Of a stretch of DNA of 34,885 nt, positions 7,962 to 14,220 are shown piece by piece; the stretch's first letter is position 1, and every line of letters begins with the position of its first letter. Source of the DNA: an uncultured Oscillospiraceae bacterium. GTDB lineage: Bacteria; Bacillota; Clostridia; Oscillospirales; Oscillospiraceae. The position numbers and the translations under genes were made by a program. The notes under the pieces are model-generated. The model did no database searches, was not told the DNA's origin, and saw only the letters and a program-made list of their open reading frames with translations. The stretch covers positions 1 through 34,885 of the forward strand of contig CAJTQP010000021.1 in the NCBI GenBank assembly GCA_910578575.1. The letters are read 5' to 3'.

Positions 7962-8686
7962 ACCCTCTGGAACAGCGCATGGCCCGGCGGCGGCTGAGCC
8001 ATGCCTATCTGGTCACCGGAGAGGCGCGGGAGACCCTGGCGGGGCAGTTGGCCGCCGCCTGGGTCTGCACCGGGGAGGCACCCCCCTGCGGCGCCTGTTC
8101 CGGCTGCCGGAAGGCCGCCCAGGGCATCCACCCGGACATCATCCTGGCGGACCCGGAGGGGGAGGGGCTGAAGGCGGAGCAGGTCCGAGCCCTGCGCGCG
8201 GATGCCTATATCCGCCCCAACGAGGCCCCTACTAAGGTATATCTTCTCCCCCACGCGCATCTGTTGAACCCCACGGGGCAGAATATCCTTCTGAAGCTGG
8301 TGGAGGAGGGGCCGGCTTACGCCCGCTTCCTCTTCCTGACCCCCAACCCGGAGCTGCTGCTGCCCACCATCCGCTCCCGCTGCGAGACCCTGCGGGCAGG
8401 GGGGGAGGCGGAGGCTCAGGCCAGCGCCGAGGGGGCCCTGTTGGCCTCCTACTTCATGGGGGAGGTCCCCGCCCTGGAGACCCTGCCCTTCCTGGTGGCC
8501 CTGGAAAAGAAGAGCCGGGAGGAACTGGCCCTGCTCCTGGAGGAGACCCACAACTGCCTGGTGGAGGCTGCCAGCCGGCAGCCAGGTCTGCTGGAGGCGG
8601 TGGACCGCTTGGAGCCCATCCGGGCCGCCAGCGCCTTCAACATCAGCCCAGGGCATTTGGCGGGGTGGATCGCCTCCGTCTTGTAA
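7958..8686 (+). CDS. holB: DNA polymerase III delta' subunit
   Basis: Clamp-loader subunit that opens the DnaN ring together with delta and tau. The 242-aa product begins with the delta'-type NPLEQRMARRRLSHAYLVTG and has the cysteine zinc module CGACSGC. The AAA+ sensor region follows (VYLLPHAHLLNPTGQNILLK, FLFLTPNPELLLPTIRSRC, with the SRC motif). The P-loop is degenerate (TGEARETLAG), as is usual for non-hydrolysing delta'. It is shorter than the ~320-aa norm at the C-terminus. The GTG start at 7958 overlaps the esterase stop. ricT follows, as in many Firmicutes (holB-yaaT), but tmk is not upstream. Confidence 0.93.
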   Translation: MNPLEQRMARRRLSHAYLVTGEARETLAGQLAAAWVCTGEAPPCGACSGCRKAAQGIHPDIILADPEGEGLKAEQVRALRADAYIRPNEAPTKVYLLPHAHLLNPTGQNILLKLVEEGPAYARFLFLTPNPELLLPTIRSRCETLRAGGEAEAQASAEGALLASYFMGEVPALETLPFLVALEKKSREELALLLEETHNCLVEAASRQPGLLEAVDRLEPIRAASAFNISPGHLAGWIASVL

Positions 8687-8696
8687 TCGAGGCAGT

Positions 8697-8719
8697 TGAA
8701 AGGAACGCGCTTCCTTTCA
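8697..8719 (+). other. Hairpin between holB and ricT
   Basis: Perfect 9-bp stem TGAAAGGAA / TTCCTTTCA around a 5-base CGCGC loop, 10 bases after the holB stop. There is no T-run. It may set relative expression of ricT or stabilise an RNA end. Confidence 0.4.
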
Positions 8720-8758
8720 GCTTTGCGGCGTGCGTCGCCGCGTCAACAAGGAGATTCT

Positions 8759-9916
8759 ATGGAAATCATCAGCGTTCGCTTCCGCAGTGAAGGGAAGCAA
8801 TACTATTTTGACCCCCAGGGAGCCACCTACCGGGCCGGGGACGGCGTCATTGTGGAGACCGCCGCCGGGATGGAATACGCCACCTGTGTCCGGGGGAACT
8901 TTGAGCACCCCACGGAAACCCTGGTCAACCCCCTGCGCCCGGTGCTGCGCCTGGCCAACCAGGCGGACATGGTCATCGTGGAGCGCAACCGGGAGAAGGA
9001 GAAATACGCCTTCCGGGTCTGCCAGGAGAAGATCCTGGAGCACAAGCTGGAGATGAAGCTGGTGGGGGTGGAGTGCGCCTTTGAGGGCACGAAGATCCTC
9101 TTCTTCTTTACCTCCGAGGGCCGGGTGGATTTCCGTGGCCTGGTGAAAAGCCTGGCCGCCGTGTTCCACACCCGCATCGAGCTGCGGCAGATCGGCATCC
9201 GGGACGAGGCCAAGCTCCTGGGTGGCCTGGGGGTGTGTGGCCGGCCCTTCTGCTGCGCCTCCTTTTTGAAGGACTTCCAGCCGGTGTCCATCAAGATGGC
9301 CAAGACCCAGAACCTGTCCCTGAACCCCACCAAAATTTCCGGCACCTGTGGCCGTTTGATGTGCTGCCTGAACTATGAGCAGCACGCCTATGAGGACCTG
9401 GCAAAAACCTGTCCCCGGTCAGACTCCTTCGTGGAGACCCCCGACGGGGCGGGGACCATCATCAGCGTCAACACCCTCCGGGAGACCTGCCGGGTCCGCC
9501 TGGACAGCGCCCCGGACAGCCTGAGCACCTATCACAACAGTGAGCTGCGGGTGGTCCGCAGCGGCAAGGGCAAGCGGCCGGAGGGCTATATCGAGCCCCC
9601 CAAGGAGGAGCTGGAAAAGCTCCGCCGGGCCCCTGACCCCCGAACAGAGCCCAGCAACCACCAGCTCTCCACCGCCCTGGAGCAGTATATGTCTGCCTAC
9701 CAGGAGCCGGAGAAGCCCGGCTTTGCCCAGCCCGGCGACTACCATGACCGGGGGGGCGAGGGCACCCGCCGCCGCCATCACCGCAGCAGCCGCAACCGGG
9801 GAGGCAAAGGCGGCCACGGGGACAATCACAAGCCACCAGAACGCCGGGACGGCAAGAAAGGCCGCTCCCATTGGCGCCGCCGGGGAGGCGGACGGCGGAA
9901 ACCGCCCATGGATTGA
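8759..9916 (+). CDS. ricT: PSP1-domain protein RicT (YaaT), Y-complex/RNase Y partner
   Basis: Member of the RicA-RicF-RicT complex, which in Bacillus binds Fe-S clusters and directs RNase Y-dependent mRNA maturation. The 385-aa product opens MEIISVRFRSEGKQYYF. It carries the PSP1 C-terminal domain with the family's paired cysteines: GLGVCGRPFCCASFLKDF and TCGRLMCCLNYE (about residues 160-205). Residues ~300-385 are a basic, arginine/histidine/glycine-rich tail not found in short homologues and likely to bind RNA (inference). An in-frame ATG lies 63 bases upstream, but ATG 8759 has AAGGAG 7 bases before it. The gene ends at a strong convergent terminator. Confidence 0.93.
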   Translation: MEIISVRFRSEGKQYYFDPQGATYRAGDGVIVETAAGMEYATCVRGNFEHPTETLVNPLRPVLRLANQADMVIVERNREKEKYAFRVCQEKILEHKLEMKLVGVECAFEGTKILFFFTSEGRVDFRGLVKSLAAVFHTRIELRQIGIRDEAKLLGGLGVCGRPFCCASFLKDFQPVSIKMAKTQNLSLNPTKISGTCGRLMCCLNYEQHAYEDLAKTCPRSDSFVETPDGAGTIISVNTLRETCRVRLDSAPDSLSTYHNSELRVVRSGKGKRPEGYIEPPKEELEKLRRAPDPRTEPSNHQLSTALEQYMSAYQEPEKPGFAQPGDYHDRGGEGTRRRHHRSSRNRGGKGGHGDNHKPPERRDGKKGRSHWRRRGGGRRKPPMD

Positions 9917-9945
9917 GCCTCCCCAGACAGAGAGAGAAAAAGAGG

Positions 9946-9990
9946 ACCGGGACCGCCCCAGTGGAAGCTGGTGGCGGTCCCGGTTCGTTT
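9946..9990. terminator. Bidirectional terminator between ricT and the GNAT gene
   Basis: 12-bp perfect stem ACCGGGACCGCC (9946-9957) / GGCGGTCCCGGT (9973-9984) with inner CCAG/CTGG pairing. It is followed by TCGTTTTG on the plus strand and preceded by an A-rich run (AGAGAGAAAAAG) that serves the minus strand. It separates the convergent ricT and GNAT genes. Confidence 0.85.
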
Positions 9991-10008
9991 TGCGTTTCGA
10001 TGTGTGCC

Positions 10009-10884
10009 TCAATCAAAGGCCAGCCCCAGATACCCCTCCTGGTTGTGGTATTTGGTCTTCAGTTCCTGGTCATACCAGGTGATCATCCCGAAGGGCTGGA
10101 CATAGCTGCCGTTGATGCCCTCCCAGAAGGCTGGGGTGCGGATGTGGTAGCGGATGGCGTCCAGCTCCTTGCTGATGACCTCCACTGCCGGGAGCATCTT
10201 CTCCTGGGGCAGGATCATCTCCTTCACCAACAGCCGGCGCTGCTGGACGTACTCAATGGAGGCGCAGCCCACGGTGTCCCCAAACTCCAGCTTGAACAGA
10301 TCGCCGCCGAAGAGGTGGCTGCCGATTTGCTGGAACTGGACCATGTGGTCGGTGTAGGTCATGTGGAAGGTCCCCTTCAGGTAGCTTTCCCGAATCTCGT
10401 TGTACTCCTTGGGGGAGATGGGGGTCATGGTGCCGCCGCCGGTGTCACCGGTGAGGTTGGAGGTGAGCACCTCCACCTTACGGGTGGCGAAGCACTCCTG
10501 CATCCCGATGGCCTCGAAGAAGCGGTGGAGGGAGGGGGAGGCAGGCACCAGGACCATGGCCTTCATGCCGTTTTCCTTCAGGTACTGGTCCCCGAAGGCC
10601 AGAAGCTGCCGGGCGTGGCCCTTTCCCTGGACGTAGGGGTTAGTGGCCAGGGCGTAGACGTAGCCTACGGGGATCTCTGTTCCGTCGGAGAGGGCCAGAG
10701 TACTGGGGAGCATGGCGGCCATGGAGTTGATCTCCCCGTCCTCGTCTACCACCAGGACCTGTTCTGGGGTGCAGAATTTTTGGTAGAATACGTCGATATA
10801 GGCGCTGGCGTCTCCGAAGCATTTCTTCCAGAGCTCTTTTTGCTGGGGGACGTCGGCCTGGGTGGAAGAGCGAATGGTTATCAT
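10009..10884 (-). CDS. GNAT-family N-acetyltransferase (two-domain, Eis-like)
   Basis: 291-aa protein. Residues 1-145 form a GNAT fold with the acetyl-CoA loop in YALATNPYVQGKGHARQLL (Q-x-x-G-x-G/A) and the downstream helix/strand LVPASPSLHRFFEAIGM. The second half resembles the degenerate second GNAT domain of Eis-like enzymes. The likely reaction is transfer of an acetyl group to an amine; the substrate cannot be read from the sequence. The frame extends upstream, but ATG 10884 has CAGGAGG 9 bases before it and starts the conserved ITIRSSTQADVPQ. It is followed convergently by the ricT terminator. Confidence 0.87.
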   Translation of the reverse strand: MITIRSSTQADVPQQKELWKKCFGDASAYIDVFYQKFCTPEQVLVVDEDGEINSMAAMLPSTLALSDGTEIPVGYVYALATNPYVQGKGHARQLLAFGDQYLKENGMKAMVLVPASPSLHRFFEAIGMQECFATRKVEVLTSNLTGDTGGGTMTPISPKEYNEIRESYLKGTFHMTYTDHMVQFQQIGSHLFGGDLFKLEFGDTVGCASIEYVQQRRLLVKEMILPQEKMLPAVEVISKELDAIRYHIRTPAFWEGINGSYVQPFGMITWYDQELKTKYHNQEGYLGLAFD

Positions 10885-10961
10885 AGAGCATACCTCCTGT
10901 AGATATACAAAATATACGGTCTGTTGTGAGAAACCCATGGGACGCAAGGTTGTGGTTCATT

Positions 10962-11117
10962 CGCGGGCCGGCGAGGGCGCCGGCCCCTACATCCAACATA
11001 GGTTTCCCCATGCCGGGTGGGGTTCACATGGAACCACCCAACCACGTACATTGTGAACCAAAGGGCGGTGCGGGTGCCATCGTGTCTTTGTAGGGGCCGC
11101 CGCCCTCGGCGGCCCAC
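10962..11117 (-). repeat. MITE-like interspersed repeat, copy 2 (inverted)
   Basis: ~156-bp element in opposite orientation to copies 1 and 3, in the gap between the DUF2156 gene and the GNAT gene. The end hairpins are GGGCCGGCG-agg-CGCCGGCCC (10966-10986) and GGGGCCGCCGCCCTCGGCGGCCC (11093-11115). Its minus strand reads GCACCGCCC, then TTGGTTCACA, ATGTACGTGG and TGTGAACC, matching the other copies. Confidence 0.8.
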
Positions 11118-11141
11118 GGTTCGTCCACCGCCTGCCCCATT

Positions 11142-12065
11142 TTATTGTTCCACCGCGTAAATCTTCTCCCCCATCAGGTCCGGGTAATAGGACTGCTTCG
11201 CCTTGCGCAGCCCCGGCAGGCCCATGTCCTCCTCTCGGTTGAGGTAGCGGATGTCGGGGTAGCGCTCCCGGACCCAACGGGCGAAGGAGCGGGTGACGGC
11301 GGGGTAGGCCCCCTGGATGTCCTCGCGGGCCCGCTCAAAGCTCACGTCGAACACCGTGGTGCTCAGGGGGGAGCCCAGGGTGAAGCCCAGAAGCTGGTCC
11401 TGCCAGCGCAGGACTAAGCCCTCCATGCCCAATAGGGTCCTGGTTTGGAGGGCCCGGTGGAGGGCCCGGTGCTCCCGGTCCAGGGAGCGCAGGCCCTGGG
11501 GGGTCTCCCGCTCCTTGGCGGCCTTTAGCCAGTTGCGGTCCAGCTCCTGGCACAGGGGGAGGTCGGCGTCGGTCATGGGGGCCCAGGTCCAGCCGGGGCA
11601 GTTCTCGTCCAGGCGGTGGATGTGGTTGCGCTTGGCGTGGAGCTTTTTCCCCGGCAGCTCCGCCAGGCGCTGGACTTCATAGAGATAGTCGAAGCCGTCC
11701 CGCAGGGGCTGGAAGTGGAAGCGGCCGGGGTAGTGTTCCTCTAGGTAGGCCTGGTGCTCCGCGGTCAGGGAGGCCAGGCGCAGGGGTTCGTCCTGGCGGT
11801 GGGCGTCCTGGAGGATGGCCTCCAGGGCGGGGCGGGGGTCTCCCCGGCCGGCGGGCCAGAGATAAACGGTCCCCTGGCTGTTGTGCAGGCGCACCAGAAG
11901 GCGCTGCTCCAGGGGGGCAATTTCGGTGGCATAGGCGTCCCGCCAGCAGCACAGCAGGGGAAAGCTGTAGTCGCACAGGGGCAGCCCCTCTGCCATCAGC
12001 AGGGGCTGGGCCCAGCCGCGCAGGGCGGGGGTGGGTGCTTGAAAGCGTATCATAGTATCAGACAA
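11142..12065 (-). CDS. DUF2156 protein (phosphatidylglycerol lysyltransferase C-terminal-like domain)
   Basis: 307-aa soluble protein of the DUF2156 / LPG-synthase-C fold (tandem GNAT-like), the catalytic half of MprF-type aminoacyl-lipid synthases but here without membrane helices. Hallmarks are CDYSFPLLCCWRDAYATEIA near the N-terminus, FDYLYEVQRLAELPGKKLHA KRNHIHR (residues ~125-150), and the late block DVSFERAREDIQGAYPAVTR, then YLNREEDMGLPGLRKAKQSY. Stand-alone Firmicutes members are of unknown substrate. TTG at 12065 lies 5 bases from an AGAGGG ribosome site; the alternative ATG at 12053 is 17 bases from it, so TTG is preferred. It follows the DEAD-box gene by 18 bases. Confidence 0.85.
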   Translation of the reverse strand: MSDTMIRFQAPTPALRGWAQPLLMAEGLPLCDYSFPLLCCWRDAYATEIAPLEQRLLVRLHNSQGTVYLWPAGRGDPRPALEAILQDAHRQDEPLRLASLTAEHQAYLEEHYPGRFHFQPLRDGFDYLYEVQRLAELPGKKLHAKRNHIHRLDENCPGWTWAPMTDADLPLCQELDRNWLKAAKERETPQGLRSLDREHRALHRALQTRTLLGMEGLVLRWQDQLLGFTLGSPLSTTVFDVSFERAREDIQGAYPAVTRSFARWVRERYPDIRYLNREEDMGLPGLRKAKQSYYPDLMGEKIYAVEQ

Positions 12066-12083
12066 ACTGTCCCTCTTCTTTTG

Positions 12084-13226
12084 TTAGCGTGTGATGGGTT
12101 TGATCTCGAACTTGTTGTTCCGGGCGATCTCGTCCAGGCGGATGTCCTCGGTGACGGAGGAGATGAGGTTGTAGGCTGCCCCCTGGTGCTTGGCCCGGCC
12201 GGTGCGGCCGATGCGGTGGACGTAGTATTCCCCCTCTTCGGGGATATCATAGTTGATGACGGCGTCTACGTCGTCGATGTCCAGGCCGCGGGCGGCCACG
12301 TCGGTGGCCACCAGCACCCGCAGCTCCCCCTTGCGGAAGGCGGTGAGCACCTGTTCCCGGACCTTCTGGCCCAGGTCACCGTGGATGCACTGGGCGGAGA
12401 TGTGGCGCATACGCAACAGGCCGGTGATGCGGTCGGTGTTGTTCTTGGTGTTGCAGAACACGATGACCCGGTCCAGCTTTTCCTTCTCCAGGATGGAGAC
12501 CAGCAGGTCCACCTTGCCCCCCAGGTCCACCTTGAGGCGGTATTGGCTGATTTTGGGGCGGTTCTCCTGGATGGGCCGGACCACGATCTCCACGGGGTCG
12601 CGCTGATAGACCCAGGAGATGTCCATGACCTCCCGCGAGATAGTGGCGGAGAACATCCCCAGGTTCCGGCGGTTGGGGATCTGTTTGAGGATGTGGGTGA
12701 CGTCCTTGATGAAGCCCATGTCCAGCATCCGGTCCGCCTCGTCCAGCACCACTGTCTCTACCTTATGCAGGCGGACGGTGCGGCGCTTCATGTGGTCCAT
12801 CAGCCGCCCCGGCGTGGCCACCACGATCTGGGGGCGCTTTTTCAACAGATTGATCTGCCGTTCGATGGGCTGGCCCCCGTAGAGGCAGGCCACCCGGATG
12901 CCGGGGAGGAAGGCGCACAGCTGGCGCAGCTCATCCTGGATCTGCATGGCCAGCTCCCGCGTGGGGGCCAGGATGAGGCCGGTGACATCCAGGCCCTGGG
13001 GGTCGGTGTGCTCCACCATGGGGATGCCGAAGGCAAAGGTCTTGCCGGAGCCGGTGGGGGCCTTGGCGATGACGTCCTTCCAGTCCTTAAAGCAGGGGAT
13101 GGCCCCCGCCTGGACCGGGGTGGCCAGGGTGAAGCCCTTTTCGCTCAGGGCCCGCATCAGGCCGGGGGAGAGGTTCATTTCACTGTATCGTAAGTCGAGT
13201 TCGACTGTGGTGCCGTTGATTTCCAT
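12084..13226 (-). CDS. DEAD-box ATP-dependent RNA helicase
   Basis: 380-aa minimal DEAD-box helicase that unwinds short RNA duplexes in ribosome assembly or mRNA decay. All core motifs are visible: Q-motif GFTLATPVQAGAIP, motif I APTGSGKT (56-63), PTRELA, TPGR, motif II DEAD, motif III SAT, and motifs V-VI ATDVAARGLDIDDV and HRIGRTGR. It ends soon after motif VI, so it lacks the basic tail of CshA/DeaD and the RNA-binding domain of DbpA; partner choice is therefore unclear. The ATG at 13226 has AAAAAGGA 9 bases upstream. A promoter lies at 13257-13285. Confidence 0.96.
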   Translation of the reverse strand: MEINGTTVELDLRYSEMNLSPGLMRALSEKGFTLATPVQAGAIPCFKDWKDVIAKAPTGSGKTFAFGIPMVEHTDPQGLDVTGLILAPTRELAMQIQDELRQLCAFLPGIRVACLYGGQPIERQINLLKKRPQIVVATPGRLMDHMKRRTVRLHKVETVVLDEADRMLDMGFIKDVTHILKQIPNRRNLGMFSATISREVMDISWVYQRDPVEIVVRPIQENRPKISQYRLKVDLGGKVDLLVSILEKEKLDRVIVFCNTKNNTDRITGLLRMRHISAQCIHGDLGQKVREQVLTAFRKGELRVLVATDVAARGLDIDDVDAVINYDIPEEGEYYVHRIGRTGRAKHQGAAYNLISSVTEDIRLDEIARNNKFEIKPITR

Positions 13227-13256
13227 GCAATAACGTCCTTTTTTTCCATTTTCTCT

Positions 13257-13285
13257 ATCTTACCACAAGAGGGTGGGGGAATCAA
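13257..13285 (-). promoter_or_regulatory. Promoter of the DEAD-box helicase operon
   Basis: Minus strand -35 TTGATT (13280-13285) and -10 TAAGAT (13257-13262), with a 17-base spacer. The leader to the ATG is ~25 bases. Confidence 0.6.
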
Positions 13286-13357
13286 GCGTGGGATAGAGGC
13301 GACCGCTGAGCAGGTTTTGTATGCCTACACGAAGAACGGTAAAAAACTTGCTTTTTG

Positions 13358-13386
13358 TTGCGTTCTGGAAAACCTTATGATATACT
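13358..13386 (+). promoter_or_regulatory. Promoter of small-peptide gene 1 (putative toxin 1)
   Basis: Extended -10 TGA-TATACT (13378-13386) with a weak -35 TTGCGT (13358-13363), spacer 17. Predicted RNA start is ~13392, giving a ~87-base leader before the 26-codon ORF. Confidence 0.6.
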
Positions 13387-13430
13387 GCCCACAAGCGTTG
13401 CCGTTATGGTAGGCGGAAAGCCCTCTGTAC

Positions 13431-13471
13431 AGGGGGTAACTTCTTGCCCCCTGATCTCAACGAAAGGGGGG
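13431..13471 (+). promoter_or_regulatory. Leader hairpin that can expose or mask the toxin 1 ribosome site
   Basis: AGGGGG (13431-13436) and CCCCCT (13447-13452) form a perfect 6-bp stem. The same CCCCCT can instead pair with the ribosome site AAAGGGGGG (13463-13471). The leader therefore has two mutually exclusive pairings, one of which hides the start of the small ORF. This is a sequence observation; the folding is inferred. Confidence 0.45.
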
Positions 13472-13478
13472 CTGCTAA

Positions 13479-13559
13479 ATGAGTACATCCGAAGTTTTAC
13501 AGCTTTGTCTCGTGATCATTGGTATTTGTAGCCTGTTTCTTCAGGGCAAAAAGAAGTAA
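13479..13559 (+). CDS. 26-aa hydrophobic peptide, putative type I toxin 1
   Basis: Small ORF starting ATG 13479 with ribosome site AAAGGGGGG 7 bases upstream. The peptide starts MSTSEVLQL, has a hydrophobic centre (LVIIGICSLFL) and ends in GKKK. This is the layout of Hol_Tox/TxpA-like type I toxins: MST-E start, a single membrane helix and a lysine tail. Its stop TAA lies inside a 14-bp hairpin stem that is also the terminator of an antisense RNA coming from 13642. Family assignment is by pattern only. Toxicity is inferred from peptide type and antisense layout; a membrane micropeptide without toxicity is the alternative. Confidence 0.7.
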   Translation: MSTSEVLQLCLVIIGICSLFLQGKKK

Positions 13560-13642
13560 CCGCCCCCTGTCCCCACAGTCCGGCGGTTACTTCTTGTAAT
13601 CCTATAGGGGGCTGACCGTCTACCGGCAACGCCCTTTTTCTG
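13548..13642 (-). ncRNA. Putative antitoxin RNA 1, antisense to the 3' end of toxin 1
   Basis: About 95-nt RNA predicted on the minus strand, from the promoter at 13649-13677 to a strong terminator: perfect 14-bp stem AAGAAGTAACCGCC / GGCGGTTACTTCTT (13551-13564 with 13582-13595) followed by T5. It covers the toxin 1 stop codon and 3' region. Its first bases, AAACACAGAA, and later CGGTCAGC are shared with antisense RNA 2. The block GCGTTGCCG near its 5' end also occurs in the toxin mRNA leader (13395-13403), so the toxin mRNA 5' and 3' ends are mutually complementary. Confidence 0.65.
13551..13595 (-). terminator. Terminator of antisense RNA 1
   Basis: 14-bp uninterrupted stem with a 17-base loop and T5 at 13548-13552 on the minus strand. 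The plus-strand toxin stop codon (13557-13559) sits within the stem. Confidence 0.8.
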
Positions 13643-13648
13643 TGTTTC

Positions 13649-13677
13649 AGTATACCTGCCAAGATTGGTTTTGTCAA
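13649..13677 (-). promoter_or_regulatory. Promoter of antisense RNA 1
   Basis: Minus strand -35 TTGACA (13672-13677), 17-base spacer, -10 TATACT (13649-13654). It is stronger by consensus than the toxin 1 promoter, as expected for an antitoxin. Confidence 0.8.
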
Positions 13678-13683
13678 GCTGCC

Positions 13684-13713
13684 TTTGAACAGGGCGGCTA
13701 TTTTTTGTTCAAA
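13684..13713. repeat. Inverted repeat between the two antisense promoters
   Basis: TTTGAACA (13684-13691) and TGTTCAAA (13706-13713) form an 8-bp dyad in the 55-bp gap between the back-to-back antisense promoters. It could be an operator for both, or a simple hairpin. Confidence 0.4.
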
Positions 13714-13732
13714 AGATCTCCGCCCCCCGTCG

Positions 13733-13761
13733 TTGACAAAACAGGGGGGTGGGGGTATAAT
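13733..13761 (+). promoter_or_regulatory. Promoter of antisense RNA 2
   Basis: Near-perfect sigma-A promoter: TTGACA (13733-13738), 17-base spacer, TATAAT (13756-13761). It diverges from the promoter of antisense RNA 1. Confidence 0.85.
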
Positions 13762-13767
13762 AAACAC

Positions 13768-13850
13768 AGAAGAGCGCTGTTACAACGGTCAGCTCTCACA
13801 GTTTAGCAAAAAATATGCTGACTGCTCGTCCCACCGGGCAGTCAGCAAGC
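13768..13850 (+). ncRNA. Putative antitoxin RNA 2, antisense to the 3' end of toxin 2
   Basis: Plus-strand RNA predicted to start near 13768 and to run at least to the hairpin 13816-13847. The T-run after that hairpin is weak, so it may extend to the terminator at 14074-14095 and cover the whole toxin 2 gene. It begins near AAACACAGAA, and carries GCGCTGTTACAACGGTCAGC (13774-13793). That block recurs with small changes in the toxin 2 mRNA leader (13977-14001, minus strand). The end point is uncertain. Confidence 0.55.
13808..13847 (-). terminator. Terminator of small-peptide gene 2
   Basis: 10-bp stem TGCTGACTGC (13816-13825) / GCAGTCAGCA (13838-13847), then T6 on the minus strand (13808-13813). 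The stop codon of the small ORF lies within the stem, mirroring the toxin 1 layout. Confidence 0.75.
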
Positions 13851-13928
13851 CTTTGCAGTCGTAAGTATAAGCGTAAGCGCGAAGCACAGCAAAACGCGAA
13901 GTGCCGCGAGGATATACTTCTTCCACAT
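13842..13928 (-). CDS. 28-aa hydrophobic peptide, putative type I toxin 2
   Basis: Small minus-strand ORF, ATG at 13928, with an excellent ribosome site (GGAGGTGA ending ~7 bases upstream). The peptide starts MWKKYILAALRV, continues with a leucine-rich membrane helix (LLCFALTLIL) and ends TTAKAC. It has its own promoter (14036-14065) and terminator. The short charged N-terminus plus one helix fits a membrane-active micropeptide. It is unrelated in sequence to peptide 1, but its regulatory frame is the same. It was identified directly in the sequence; I do not recognise its family. Confidence 0.65.
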   Translation of the reverse strand: MWKKYILAALRVLLCFALTLILTTAKAC

Positions 13929-14035
13929 CAAGCCTCACCTCCCCCGTTGAAAACTCAATGCTGGGGTAGTATCGGTGAGCTGACCGCCATTGTAACAGCG
14001 CCTTTTCTGTCCCCGCTGGCTGCGGGGCAAGTGCG

Positions 14036-14065
14036 TTTATACCGAAACATGCCGTATTTTGTCAA
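14036..14065 (-). promoter_or_regulatory. Promoter of small-peptide gene 2 (putative toxin 2)
   Basis: Minus strand -35 TTGACA (14060-14065), 18-base spacer, -10 TATAAA (14036-14041). It yields a ~100-base leader before the ATG at 13928. Confidence 0.75.
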
Positions 14066-14073
14066 TTCCCGCC

Positions 14074-14095
14074 GCCCCATCATGGGGCGTTTTTT
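14074..14095 (+). terminator. Plus-strand terminator closing the peptide locus
   Basis: GCCCCA/TGGGGC stem with a 3-base loop (14074-14088) followed by GTTTTTTG. It lies upstream of rlmB and would stop any read-through of antisense RNA 2. Confidence 0.75.
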
Positions 14096-14174
14096 GTTTT
14101 ATCATTTGGAATACTGTCCGTTCCATCACCGCCGAAAACGGTAACAAAAAGTACTTTTTCTTCCCGCCGCTTTA

Positions 14175-14183
14175 TGGTATAAT
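14175..14183 (+). promoter_or_regulatory. Extended -10 promoter of rlmB
   Basis: TGG-TATAAT at 14175-14183, about 38 bases before the start codon. The -35 region (near 14155) is T-rich with no good match, so the extended -10 probably carries recognition. Confidence 0.6.
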
Positions 14184-14220
14184 ATAAATTCAAATTTTAG
14201 AGATATAGGAACGAAACATT

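Noticed and set aside
10881..11117. Short ORFs inside the MITE-like elements with a shared FTMYVVG peptide
   Set aside because: The peptide comes from the conserved repeat DNA (TTCACAATGTACGTGG); the three copies are not kept in one frame and have no ribosome sites.
14146..14159. Perfect palindrome AAAAAGTACTTTTT before rlmB
   Set aside because: A/T-run palindromes of this size occur by chance in promoter regions, and no second copy or binding-site match supports an operator.
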